A stretch of DNA of 64,000 nt from Marinoscillum furvescens DSM 4134 (GTDB lineage: Bacteria; Bacteroidota; Bacteroidia; Cytophagales; Cyclobacteriaceae), in the NCBI RefSeq assembly GCF_003386095.1, contig NZ_QREG01000009.1:1-64000 (forward strand), written 5' to 3'. This document shows positions 6,830 through 14,537 of the stretch, one piece after another (position 1 is the stretch's first letter; each line of letters begins with the position of its first letter). The notes under the pieces were generated by a model that made no database searches, was not told where the DNA came from, and saw nothing but the letters and a program-made list of their open reading frames with translations. The translations under genes and the position numbers were made by a program.

Positions 6830-8064
6830 GCTATGGGCAGTTTAATGCAAAATTCGGTCTCTTCTGTGTTGCTCACGAGCGATACGCGACCTCCTATCTT
6901 CCGAATGGCTGTTTTCACAAAATATAATCCCAGACCAAAGCCTTTCACGTCATGGCGGTCCTTGTTGCCTATCCGATAAAACTTTTCAAAAACCTTTTTT
7001 TGATCTTTCTTCGGAATACCCACTCCATCATTGATTACCCTTATGCGCACATGTTTTCCCTCCTGTTCTCCTACTATTCTCACGTAAGTGTCACCATATT
7101 TGAGGGCATTGTCTAATAGGTTGTCCAGTACGGTTTCCAACAAAATACTGGGAGCGCTCACCTGTAGGTCTTTGAGCGAATTGATATCAGACTCTACATT
7201 TTTCGGTGTTTCGGGCAGGTCTCTGAGTTTGCGCTCTATCAACTCGCGAATAGCTATCAGCTCCACATGCTCCTTTCTTTCACCCTCAAGCTGTGCGGTC
7301 TGCAGCAGCCGGTGCACATGCTGCTCCAGGCGTGCAAGCTCTGAACGCATCACTGCGGCATATTTTTCCATTTTACTCCCTTCTTGCGCTTGCCGGTCCA
7401 CATATCCAGCCGCCACTTGTAGTGTGGTGAGTGGAGTTTTAAACTCATGGGTCATGTTGTTGATAAAATCTCGCTGGACTTCACTGAGACGTTTTTGACG
7501 AAGGATTACCACCAGAGCGTAGCTAAAAAAAATCAAAATCACGAGCGTAAGACCGGAGGTCACTTTCCAGATACCAAGTTGGTTGGCGAGACCAGAAGCC
7601 TTGCCCGGAAAATAGAGGCCAAAGTAGTACTCGTCTTTTGCCAGCTTGGGAAGCTTGCCAGTAGGCTTTGCGCCATCAGCGCCCTTTAGTCTCACAAAAT
7701 CACCATAAACCATCCGATCTGACTGACAGTCATACACGCCATACTCATAATCCTGATCTATATGGTATTTGCGGAGTTCTGCACGCAACAGATAGTCCAG
7801 CGATTGTAGGTCTATCTGATAGTTGGTACGGGCAATGAAGTAGTTGCTGCTTAATTGGTCGATTGGATCAATAGAAGGAATGTCATTACCGTTGGCCTCA
7901 CACAGTCCTTCTACCACGTTGTGCAGGGCCATTTGCACATTGCGGTTAAACTGCTCTTCCTGCTTGTCCATGGCCTGTGAAACCCAAAAGACCTGTACCA
8001 CCACAATTGCCACCATAGACAGGGAGCCTAGTACCACCAAAAACCTAATGGGCGTGTTTTTCAT
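6826..8064 (-). CDS. Sensor histidine kinase 2
   Basis: A 412-residue kinase, a shorter paralogue of the kinase at 3621-5168. Membrane helices lie at about 8-27 and 168-188, enclosing a roughly 140-residue periplasmic sensor. HisKA has MTHEFKTPLTTLQ; the HATPase domain has LLDNALKYG, a NDGVGIP box and KGFGLGL. The shorter sensor lacks the Pro-rich stretch of kinase 1, so the two probably sense different inputs. It is the first gene of an operon with regulator 2. The TTAAC array begins 52 bp upstream of its start. Confidence 0.93.
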   Translation of the reverse strand: MKNTPIRFLVVLGSLSMVAIVVVQVFWVSQAMDKQEEQFNRNVQMALHNVVEGLCEANGNDIPSIDPIDQLSSNYFIARTNYQIDLQSLDYLLRAELRKYHIDQDYEYGVYDCQSDRMVYGDFVRLKGADGAKPTGKLPKLAKDEYYFGLYFPGKASGLANQLGIWKVTSGLTLVILIFFSYALVVILRQKRLSEVQRDFINNMTHEFKTPLTTLQVAAGYVDRQAQEGSKMEKYAAVMRSELARLEQHVHRLLQTAQLEGERKEHVELIAIRELIERKLRDLPETPKNVESDINSLKDLQVSAPSILLETVLDNLLDNALKYGDTYVRIVGEQEGKHVRIRVINDGVGIPKKDQKKVFEKFYRIGNKDRHDVKGFGLGLYFVKTAIRKIGGRVSLVSNTEETEFCIKLPIA

Positions 8065-8115
8065 CTAGTGAAAATAACACCTTTCAATCAGGACCTATAA
8101 AAATGACGGGGCACT

Positions 8116-8152
8116 TTAACATCTCATTAACAATCATTAGGAGATCATTAAC
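8116..8152. promoter_or_regulatory. Four-half-site TTAAC operator, system 2
   Basis: TTAAC occurs at 8116, 8127 and 8148, with a degenerate half-site TTAGG at 8137; spacings are 11, 10 and 11 bp. The context CATTAAC matches that of system 1. The array lies between kinase 2 (minus, start 8064) and a DUF1573 gene (plus, start 8207). The last half-site ends 22 bp before the predicted -7 element, exactly as in system 1. Confidence 0.7.
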
Positions 8153-8174
8153 AGCCATTTCAAAACTAAAAAGA

Positions 8175-8182
8175 CAGCTTTG
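8175..8182 (+). promoter_or_regulatory. Predicted -7 element of DUF1573 gene
   Basis: CAGCTTTG differs by one base from TAnnTTTG and lies 24 bp before the ATG at 8207. It sits 22 bp downstream of the TTAAC array. Confidence 0.5.
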
Positions 8183-8206
8183 GGTCAACACAAAACTTAA
8201 CGAATT

Positions 8207-8572
8207 ATGAAAAAAATCTCTTTCATCCTCATGCTCGGCATAGCAGTAGCTGCTATGGCTGCTACTGCTCCTATCAGTTGGAAAAGCACCCAGCTAAAGT
8301 TGGGTCAGGTAAAAGCCAATGTGGCTATACCGCTAACGTTTGAGTTTACCAATGTATCCGACAAGCCTGTGACTGTATTGGAAGCCAAAGGCTCCTGTGG
8401 TTGTACCAGTGTGAAGTTTCCCCAGGATGCCATAGCACCGGGAAAAAGCGCCACAATAACCGCCTCTTTTCGGTCTGGCAAAGTGGGTACATTTAAAAAG
8501 AACATCCGGATTCGTACGGACCAGTCAGAAGCATATACTTACCTGTATTTTACGGGCGAGGTAGTACACTGA
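8207..8572 (+). CDS. DUF1573 periplasmic/exported protein
   Basis: A 121-residue protein with a signal peptide (MKKISFILMLGIAVAAMA) and a single DUF1573 immunoglobulin-like domain. The family signature GSCGCTSVKFP followed by IAPGKSATITASF is present. DUF1573 proteins are widespread and often exported in Bacteroidota; no molecular function is established. It is divergent from kinase 2 and behind the shared operator, so it is a likely target of system 2. It is short, close to a minimal one-domain form. Confidence 0.9.
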   Translation: MKKISFILMLGIAVAAMAATAPISWKSTQLKLGQVKANVAIPLTFEFTNVSDKPVTVLEAKGSCGCTSVKFPQDAIAPGKSATITASFRSGKVGTFKKNIRIRTDQSEAYTYLYFTGEVVH

Positions 8573-8611
8573 AGACTTTTTGCCGGGGACCTTGTCCCTG
8601 GCTATCACTGA

Positions 8612-9040
8612 TTAATATCGATCAGACTTTTTGCCAAACAGTACGGCATCCAGAGAAAACTTGCCCGCACCCATAAAAAGAATAGCAGAGAAAGCCACCA
8701 GATAACTTATGGCCAATTCCTTGCTACTAAGTGGATCGCTACCATGCACGACAAATACCGCTACACACATAGCAATGATGAGCGGAATCACTGTAAGTCT
8801 GGTAGCAAAACCAAGCGCTACAAGAAGAGCACATACAAGCTCTGCAAACACGGTAAGTCCTAATGATACCGTGCCTCCCAGGCCTAAAAAATCCATGAAC
8901 TTGGGCGCTATTCCTTCAAAGTTGGTGAGCTTGCTATACCCATGTGTCATCATCATCAGACCAAAACCCAGTCGTAGAAAAAGTGAGGCAAAATTTACTG
9001 AAGAGGAAGTGGTCCTCGGGGCCAAAAAAGTGTTGATCAT
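8612..9040 (-). CDS. DoxX family membrane protein
   Basis: A 142-residue protein with four hydrophobic segments (about 14-34, 56-76, 83-102, 110-130) and the DoxX pattern of an N-terminal LRLGFGLMMMTHGYSKL stretch. DoxX proteins are small inner-membrane proteins linked in some bacteria to thiol or oxidative stress handling; the role here is not known. It is transcribed alone and convergent with the DUF1573 gene. Confidence 0.88.
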   Translation of the reverse strand: MINTFLAPRTTSSSVNFASLFLRLGFGLMMMTHGYSKLTNFEGIAPKFMDFLGLGGTVSLGLTVFAELVCALLVALGFATRLTVIPLIIAMCVAVFVVHGSDPLSSKELAISYLVAFSAILFMGAGKFSLDAVLFGKKSDRY

Positions 9041-9119
9041 CGCTATCTATGAATAAGTTGCTGTTAAATCAAAAAATCTTACTTTTTAATCAATCAGGCG
9101 ATGATTGTCTGGTCAAGTG

Positions 9120-9194
9120 TGAGGCATACTGGATTCGAACCAGTGACCTCTACCCTGTCAAGGTAGCGCTCTAAACCAACTGAGCTAATGCCTC
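9120..9194 (-). tRNA. tRNA-Val (anticodon GAC)
   Basis: The minus strand folds as a complete cloverleaf with a perfect 7-bp acceptor stem (GAGGCAT/ATGCCTC), GCTC/GAGC D stem, CTACC/GGTAG anticodon stem around TTGACAG (anticodon GAC, Val), and a T arm ACTGG-TTCGAAT-CCAGT. The discriminator base is A and CCA is not encoded. Seventy-five nucleotides. Confidence 0.95.
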
Positions 9195-9209
9195 AAAAGT
9201 CACTAATAC

Positions 9210-9671
9210 TTAGGACTCAAAGTGATACAGCAGCATAAGTGTAGCTGTAAATGCCGGTTTTTTTTGTCCGGTGATTTCCATGCGTGCACCTATTTCCGCT
9301 TTACAAATGCCGCGGAGGTTGGTCACATTTTCCAGGTGAGCATGTAGTACTAGCTCGCTCCCCACTGGCACCGGTTGATTAAACTTCAATTCTTTGATCC
9401 CATAATTCACCATCATCTTCAGGTTATTGGGCTTCAATATCTGTGCCCACATGGTAGGGACAATAGACAGGGTAAGATACCCATGTGCGATGGTGCTGCC
9501 AAATGGTCCTTCGGCAGCTTTTTCTTCGTCTACATGAATCCACTGATGGTCCATTGTAGCATCCGCAAACTTATTAATCTGCTCCTGTGTGATAACCAGG
9601 GGCTCAGAATGTCCAAGGTCTTTACCAATATATGTGGCAAACTCCTCAAAACTTCCAATCTCTAATGGCAT
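9210..9671 (-). CDS. MaoC-like (R)-specific enoyl-CoA hydratase
   Basis: A 153-residue hot-dog-fold protein. The hydratase-2 motif is present: ADATMDHQWIHVD supplies the catalytic Asp and His, followed by the GSTIAHGYLTLS segment. Members hydrate trans-2-enoyl-CoA to (R)-3-hydroxyacyl-CoA, or act as dehydratases in fatty-acid routes. The length matches single-domain MaoC proteins. It lies just upstream (in its own direction) of tRNA-Val, 15 bp away, and may be co-transcribed with it. The exact acyl substrate cannot be read from sequence. Confidence 0.92.
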   Translation of the reverse strand: MPLEIGSFEEFATYIGKDLGHSEPLVITQEQINKFADATMDHQWIHVDEEKAAEGPFGSTIAHGYLTLSIVPTMWAQILKPNNLKMMVNYGIKELKFNQPVPVGSELVLHAHLENVTNLRGICKAEIGARMEITGQKKPAFTATLMLLYHFES

Positions 9672-9906
9672 AGCTAAAAACTCCGTTTAGTTTGAAAAGG
9701 TGTAGATCTTAGCATTCCGGTGGGAAATACTGAAAACAGCAACAATGTTACAAAAACCCCACTGAATACCCACAAATCATCGTTAGAAATATCCACAACA
9801 GCACACTTTTTTTCCAGTGAGTTTTTCAACATTGACTCATTTCAATTGTTGGGATATTAAACAGAATCAAATTACTTTTAATTACAAACCAAATCACCGG
9901 ACTCTC
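9672..9906. other. Intergenic region maoC / usp
   Basis: This 235-bp divergent region should hold both promoters. It is AT-rich; I see no clear TAnnTTTG match, operator repeat or small gene. Confidence 0.4.
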
Positions 9907-10740
9907 ATGCAAATCAACAATATACTCGTCCCTGTAGATTTTTCAGAATGTTCCAAAAATGCATTGAAGATTGCCATAGGTTTTGCTAAGCAGTTCAACG
10001 CTAAAATTCATATGGTAAACGCTGTGCACGTCCACCATCCTCATCCAGATTTTGTAGGTGGCAGTTTGATAGACTCTATCATGCTGGATTATGAAAACCA
10101 GGTAAAAGACAGCTTCGAAGAATTGGAATCAGAAATTATTGAGCTAAAAGACGTCCCTCATGAAGCAGACCGATTTATCTCCTACCTCACCGATGCTATC
10201 TACACGGAATCTCAGCAAAAGGATATCGACTTGATCGTGATGGGTACGCGCGCAGAGCACGACAAAATCGAACACCTGATCGGCACAAGATCTACGGACA
10301 TAGTAGAATCCTCTGAAGTCCCTGTAATGGTGATACCTGAAGAATATCGAGAGTTTGCTCCTAAAAAAATAGGTTTCGCTTCGGACCTCTCAGAGATAGT
10401 CAACTTCCAGCGGCTAAAACTAATCGACCTCTTTGCGAAGCTATATGATGCCGAGGTAATGGTATTCTCCATAGTGGATGACCCGGAAAAGCTAACTGCT
10501 TCAGACCAAAAACATCTCAAAGAAATCGTAAAAAGATTTGAGGGCACCAATTGCTCGGCAAGAACGGTTCAGGCTGATTCTATCACAGAAGGTATCGTCC
10601 AGTTCTCAGAAAAGCACCAGCTGGATATGCTAGCCATGCTTCCGCGTCAGCGCAATTTCTTCGAACGGCTGTTTAAGCGATCGATTACAAAAAACATAGC
10701 CATAGACATCAAAATTCCTCTCTTGAGCTTTCATGAGTAG
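9907..10740 (+). CDS. Tandem-domain universal stress protein (UspA family)
   Basis: The start at 9907 gives MQINNILVPVDFSECS, the standard Usp beginning; an in-frame extension to 9817 adds 30 unconvincing residues. The protein has 277 residues in two Usp domains (about 1-148 and 149-277). The first carries a nucleotide-binding-like GTRAEHD...IGTRSTDIVESSEVPVMVIP segment. The second is degenerate: its C-terminus (LAMLPRQRNFFERLF) lacks the G-x2-G-x9-G-S/T motif. The gene precedes a GNAT acetyltransferase by 3 bp and murF-alr shortly after, so these three are probably one transcript. Confidence 0.92.
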   Translation: MQINNILVPVDFSECSKNALKIAIGFAKQFNAKIHMVNAVHVHHPHPDFVGGSLIDSIMLDYENQVKDSFEELESEIIELKDVPHEADRFISYLTDAIYTESQQKDIDLIVMGTRAEHDKIEHLIGTRSTDIVESSEVPVMVIPEEYREFAPKKIGFASDLSEIVNFQRLKLIDLFAKLYDAEVMVFSIVDDPEKLTASDQKHLKEIVKRFEGTNCSARTVQADSITEGIVQFSEKHQLDMLAMLPRQRNFFERLFKRSITKNIAIDIKIPLLSFHE

Positions 10741-10743
10741 CAC

Positions 10744-11595
10744 ATGGCCTTACAAATAGCAGCTTTCGAAGAGGAAGATTGGATGTCGCTGTATGAGGCA
10801 TTTCTTTCTGCTTTCTCCAATTATTTCGTGCGATTTGCACCTAGCAAGGAAGATTTCGAGAAAAGAATTTTTCATAAACTCTACATAGATGGCCCGCTAA
10901 GCCGGCTGGCCTGGGAAGACGGGCAGGTGGCTGGTTTCCTACTGCATACTCATGGCCCCTATCGGGGAAAGTCCACTCTATACAATGGTGGCACCGGCGT
11001 AGTTCCTGCCTTTCAAAGACAAAATATTGCCACCAGGCTATACGAAAACTTACTACACCACCTGAGCGCAGCTCCGGCTATCCAACAAATCGTGCTCGAA
11101 GTAGTGGACCAAAACCAGGCTGGCCTCAAGTTTTATGAGCAGCTGGACTTCAAATACACTCAGTCGTTCAAGTGTTTTAAACTTACTACGCCTGTAGAAG
11201 AACGTCTATTAGAAGGCATCAACTTTCACACACCATCGAATTGGGCCAGTTACGATGAGCTATTTTCGATACAGCCGGCCTTTTTGGACACTAGTGACCA
11301 TCTCACGCATAACAAAGCTAACGAGCACATCATAGAAGCCACCCATAATGACCAGGTGGTGGGTGCCGTCATTTTCCAACCCCATCTGGGGCGAATAAGC
11401 CAACTAGTGGTAGACGAAGCCTGGCGGGCGCGAGGCATAGGGCGTCAGCTGTGTGCCAGAGCACAAAAGGTCAGTAAAGGCAAGCCCCTCACGCTTATGA
11501 ATGTCACAGAAGATGCATACGACACCATAGAAGCACTGGAAGCCATCGGCTTTGTGAATGAAGTCAATCAGTTTGAGCTGGAATTGATAATTTAG
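10744..11595 (+). CDS. Tandem GNAT N-acetyltransferase
   Basis: A 283-residue protein with two GNAT folds. The N-terminal domain (about 1-150) has the acetyl-CoA loop GVVPAFQRQNIATRL and a C-terminal GLKFYEQLDFK motif. The C-terminal domain (about 160-283) has LVVDEAWRARGIGRQL and AIEALEAIGFV. Each carries the R/Q-x-x-G-x-G/A type pyrophosphate-binding loop, less perfect in the first. The acceptor substrate is not predictable. The gene starts 3 bp after the Usp gene and ends 4 bp before murF-alr. Confidence 0.88.
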   Translation: MALQIAAFEEEDWMSLYEAFLSAFSNYFVRFAPSKEDFEKRIFHKLYIDGPLSRLAWEDGQVAGFLLHTHGPYRGKSTLYNGGTGVVPAFQRQNIATRLYENLLHHLSAAPAIQQIVLEVVDQNQAGLKFYEQLDFKYTQSFKCFKLTTPVEERLLEGINFHTPSNWASYDELFSIQPAFLDTSDHLTHNKANEHIIEATHNDQVVGAVIFQPHLGRISQLVVDEAWRARGIGRQLCARAQKVSKGKPLTLMNVTEDAYDTIEALEAIGFVNEVNQFELELII

Positions 11596-11599
11596 CCTC

Positions 11600-14008
11600 A
11601 TGCACATTCAGGAGCTCGTAGCAGTACTCGAGGCCCAGCACATCGCTGGTGGGCACAATGCCAATATCAAAAAGCTGGTCTTTGATTCACGCAAAGCTAC
11701 CGGGTCTGATGATGAGCTGTTCATAGCCCTAAAAGGCCTCCATCACGATGGCCACCAGTTTTTGGCTCAAGCCCATGCCACGGGCATTCGAAACTTTCTC
11801 CTAAGCAGTAAAGCAGACCTGCCGGAGAGCAACCAAATCATCGTACCGAACACGCTCACTGCGCTGCAATCTCTGGCCTCTAAGCACCGCTTACAGCACA
11901 CATATCCCGTAGTAGGTATCACCGGCAGCAATGCCAAAACCATCGTCAAAGAATGGCTCTCCACCTTGCTCAGCCAAAAATGGCAAGTAGTAAAAAGCCC
12001 CAAAAGTTATAATTCGCAGCTGGGCGTACCGCTTTCGGTATGGGAAATGAACGATCAGCATGAGATCGCTGTGTTTGAAGCCGGCATATCTGCCTCCGGA
12101 GAGATGCAAAATCTCCAGCAAGTCATTCGGCCCACCATGGGGATCTTCACCAATATCGGTGAGGCTCATGCTGCAGGATTTGCCAATCAGGCGCAAAAAT
12201 CACGCGAAAAAGCACTGCTTTTTTCAACTGCAGAAAATGTCATCTACCGTTATTCACACCACATCGTGGGAGATGCGCTCACATATCATCAGCATCCAGC
12301 TACCTCGTGGGACATCCACTGCCCAGAAGCGGCAATCAATTTTGAAGTGCAAGGAAGCACCTACAGGTGCACATATCAGGGAAAATCCCTGAAGCTCAAT
12401 ATCCGCTGGACCAATGCCTGGGATATAGAAAACCTACTGCATGCCGTGGTAGCTGCGTGGCTTTTAGGCGAAAGCCCGGAAGAAATACAACGAGGTATAG
12501 ACTCACTAAAGCCTGTACCTATGCGCCTGGAGCTAAAACGTGGACGCAACCACACGCACATTCTGGACGATACTTACAACAATGACCTGCAAGGCTTATC
12601 CACTGCACTCGACTACCTGAAACAGCAGCCTGCCCAAAAGCAGCGGACGGTAATTCTTTCCGACATATTACAATCGGGCAAAGAGCCAACAGCGCTCTAC
12701 CAAGAGGTCAATACGCTACTCAAAAACCATGAAATTAGTCGGCTAATAGGGGTAGGCAGCGCACTTCAAAAGCACCAACACCTCTTTGAGATCCCATCTA
12801 CCACCTATAGTACGGTGGACGATCTCCTTAGAGCTACACCTCACTTCGGACAGGAGACCATCCTGGTCAAAGGGGCTCGTGATTTTGGTTTGGAAAAAGT
12901 GGTTCGCTATCTGGAAGAAAAAAGTCACGGCACAGTACTGGAAGTCAACTTTGAGTCGATCCAGCACAACCTCAGCGTCTACCGACAATACCTACAACCG
13001 GGAACCAAATTGATGGTCATGGTGAAAGCCTTTGCCTATGGTGTGGGCACAGAGGAGATCGCCAATCTCCTGCAGTACCACCAGGTAGATTACCTCGGAG
13101 TGGCCTATCTGGATGAAGCCATTGCTTTGCGCGAAAGCGGCATACAGCTACCCATCATGATTATGAACGTGAGCTGGGAGCACTTTGAGCTGCTGAGCAC
13201 CTTTAGGCTAGAGCCAGAAATCTATAGCCTATCTATGCTGAAGCACTACCTGGAGGTGTGCCCAGACCCGATGCCCATTCACCTGAAGATAGAAACAGGG
13301 ATGAACCGGCTAGGCTTTGAGTATGAAGAACTCAGCGAAGTAATCACTCTGCTGAAAGCCAATCCGAGCATCAAAGTTGCTGGAGTATTTACACACTTTT
13401 CCAGTGCAGATAGCCAAGAAGAGGATGGCTATACCCAGCAGCAAGGAGAGCGCTTCGAGAAGGCGTGTCAACTTTTGAGTAATGCGCTGAACTATGCTCC
13501 ACTTCGCTATGCAGTAAATTCTGCAGGCATCATCAGATGGCCCCAATATCATTTCGATATGGTGCGACTGGGCATCGGACTGTACGGGTTTGATAGCTCT
13601 GGCAGCACACAGGCACTTCGCCCCATCAGCACACTCAAAACACGCATCTCACAAATCAAAAAACTACCTGCGGGAGCTACCGTCGGCTACTCACGCAAAG
13701 GAAAAATCACTCAGCCTTCTGAAATAGCGACCATAGCCATCGGCTATGCCGATGGCTACTCGCGGCTGTTTGGCAATGGCAATGCCTATGTGCTGATCAA
13801 TGGCCAAAAGGCCTATACCATAGGCAATGTATGCATGGATATGACCATGGTAGATGTCACTGGGCTCAATGTCAAGGCTGGTGATGAAGTCATTGTTTTT
13901 GGAGAGGATCCGAGCATCGCTGATCTGGCCAGGTGGTCACAGACGATACCTTATGAAATCTTGACCAACGTAAGTCAACGGGTAAAGCGGGTGTTTGTGA
14001 GTGAGTAG
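11600..14008 (+). CDS. Bifunctional MurF / alanine racemase
   Basis: An 802-residue fusion that supplies D-Ala and uses D-Ala-D-Ala in peptidoglycan synthesis. Residues 1-430 are MurF (UDP-MurNAc-tripeptide:D-Ala-D-Ala ligase) with N-terminal substrate domain, the ATP loop GITGSNAKTIVKEW (about 108-121) and central and C-terminal Mur ligase domains. Residues 438-802 are a PLP-dependent alanine racemase with the cofactor Lys in MVKAFAYG (about 475), and Tyr in VGYSRKG as second catalytic base. The fusion is characteristic of Bacteroidota. The P-loop reads SNAKT rather than the usual SNGKT, a conservative change. Cytoplasmic. Confidence 0.95.
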   Translation: MHIQELVAVLEAQHIAGGHNANIKKLVFDSRKATGSDDELFIALKGLHHDGHQFLAQAHATGIRNFLLSSKADLPESNQIIVPNTLTALQSLASKHRLQHTYPVVGITGSNAKTIVKEWLSTLLSQKWQVVKSPKSYNSQLGVPLSVWEMNDQHEIAVFEAGISASGEMQNLQQVIRPTMGIFTNIGEAHAAGFANQAQKSREKALLFSTAENVIYRYSHHIVGDALTYHQHPATSWDIHCPEAAINFEVQGSTYRCTYQGKSLKLNIRWTNAWDIENLLHAVVAAWLLGESPEEIQRGIDSLKPVPMRLELKRGRNHTHILDDTYNNDLQGLSTALDYLKQQPAQKQRTVILSDILQSGKEPTALYQEVNTLLKNHEISRLIGVGSALQKHQHLFEIPSTTYSTVDDLLRATPHFGQETILVKGARDFGLEKVVRYLEEKSHGTVLEVNFESIQHNLSVYRQYLQPGTKLMVMVKAFAYGVGTEEIANLLQYHQVDYLGVAYLDEAIALRESGIQLPIMIMNVSWEHFELLSTFRLEPEIYSLSMLKHYLEVCPDPMPIHLKIETGMNRLGFEYEELSEVITLLKANPSIKVAGVFTHFSSADSQEEDGYTQQQGERFEKACQLLSNALNYAPLRYAVNSAGIIRWPQYHFDMVRLGIGLYGFDSSGSTQALRPISTLKTRISQIKKLPAGATVGYSRKGKITQPSEIATIAIGYADGYSRLFGNGNAYVLINGQKAYTIGNVCMDMTMVDVTGLNVKAGDEVIVFGEDPSIADLARWSQTIPYEILTNVSQRVKRVFVSE

Positions 14009-14031
14009 GCATCTGTCCTATTCAAACATAA

Positions 14032-14256
14032 TTAGAATCCACTGCATTCACAGAATCTAATGCACTCACTCCACGGGAGCGGGAAGTTCTGGAGCTTATC
14101 GTGGAAGGTCTTTCTACTCCAGAAATTGGCGACTCACTGTGCATAGCAGTTCGAACAGTGGAGACTCACAGAAAGTCCATCATGGAAAAGCTAAATGTCT
14201 CTAAAGTAACTGCACTTGTTCGTAAAGCCATCAAACTGGGTCTGGTAAAAGCCTGA
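14032..14256 (+). pseudogene. LuxR/NarL-type regulator remnant (HTH only)
   Basis: The frame encodes a nearly complete LuxR-type helix-turn-helix: LTPREREVLELIVEGLST, then RTVETHRKSIMEKLNVSK and ALVRKAIKLGLVKA before the stop at 14254-14256. The frame is closed by TAA at 14029 and has no ATG, GTG or TTG before the HTH. The receiver domain expected of a NarL-type response regulator (about 130 residues) is missing. It is best read as a 5'-truncated pseudogene. It lies 23 bp after murF-alr. A free-standing HTH with an odd start is possible but less likely. Confidence 0.75.
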
Positions 14257-14312
14257 TTGGAGCACTAAATCAGGTTTGGCATGTGGTGCAATGTCCACAG
14301 TTTCAACCAAGC

Positions 14313-14462
14313 CTAACCTCCACACCCAAGATTTTTGCGAAAAGCATCACGAGGAACTTCTGATAATTTTTCGTTTTTGTTTTTCCCTTCCTCCTCTTGC
14401 AGCGCTTTCTCTTTCATTTCCTTCAATCGCTTTTCGAGTTTTTCTTTCTTTTGGTCGTCCAT
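14313..14462 (-). CDS. Small charged conserved-looking protein ending LGCGG
   Basis: A 49-residue protein (from MDDQKK) made of a Lys/Glu-rich helix (about 2-35) and a distinct tail, EVPRDAFRKNLGCGG. An in-frame ATG at 14528 would add 22 residues but would overlap the purK promoter, so 14462 is preferred. The Cys near the C-terminus (GCGG) suggests a functional tail. It is divergent from purK, which starts 76 bp away. I recall similar tails on small Bacteroidota proteins but cannot name a family. The function is unknown. Confidence 0.6.
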   Translation of the reverse strand: MDDQKKEKLEKRLKEMKEKALQEEEGKNKNEKLSEVPRDAFRKNLGCGG

Positions 14463-14525
14463 AGTATGATAACCGAGTAGATGCAGCTCTGGTTGCTTAT
14501 CGACGAAATAAAAGGCAAAATTTCG

Positions 14526-14533
14526 CATCTTTG
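14526..14533 (+). promoter_or_regulatory. Near-leaderless promoter of purK
   Basis: CATCTTTG is one base from TAnnTTTG and lies 4 bp before the ATG at 14538. The predicted transcript would start at or within a few bases of the start codon. Confidence 0.45.
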
Positions 14534-14537
14534 CGCC

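Noticed and set aside
14276-14464. Plus-strand 62-codon frame
   Set aside because: Antisense to the small LGCGG protein; the Phe/Leu/Ser-rich product is typical of the complement of a Lys/Glu-rich gene.
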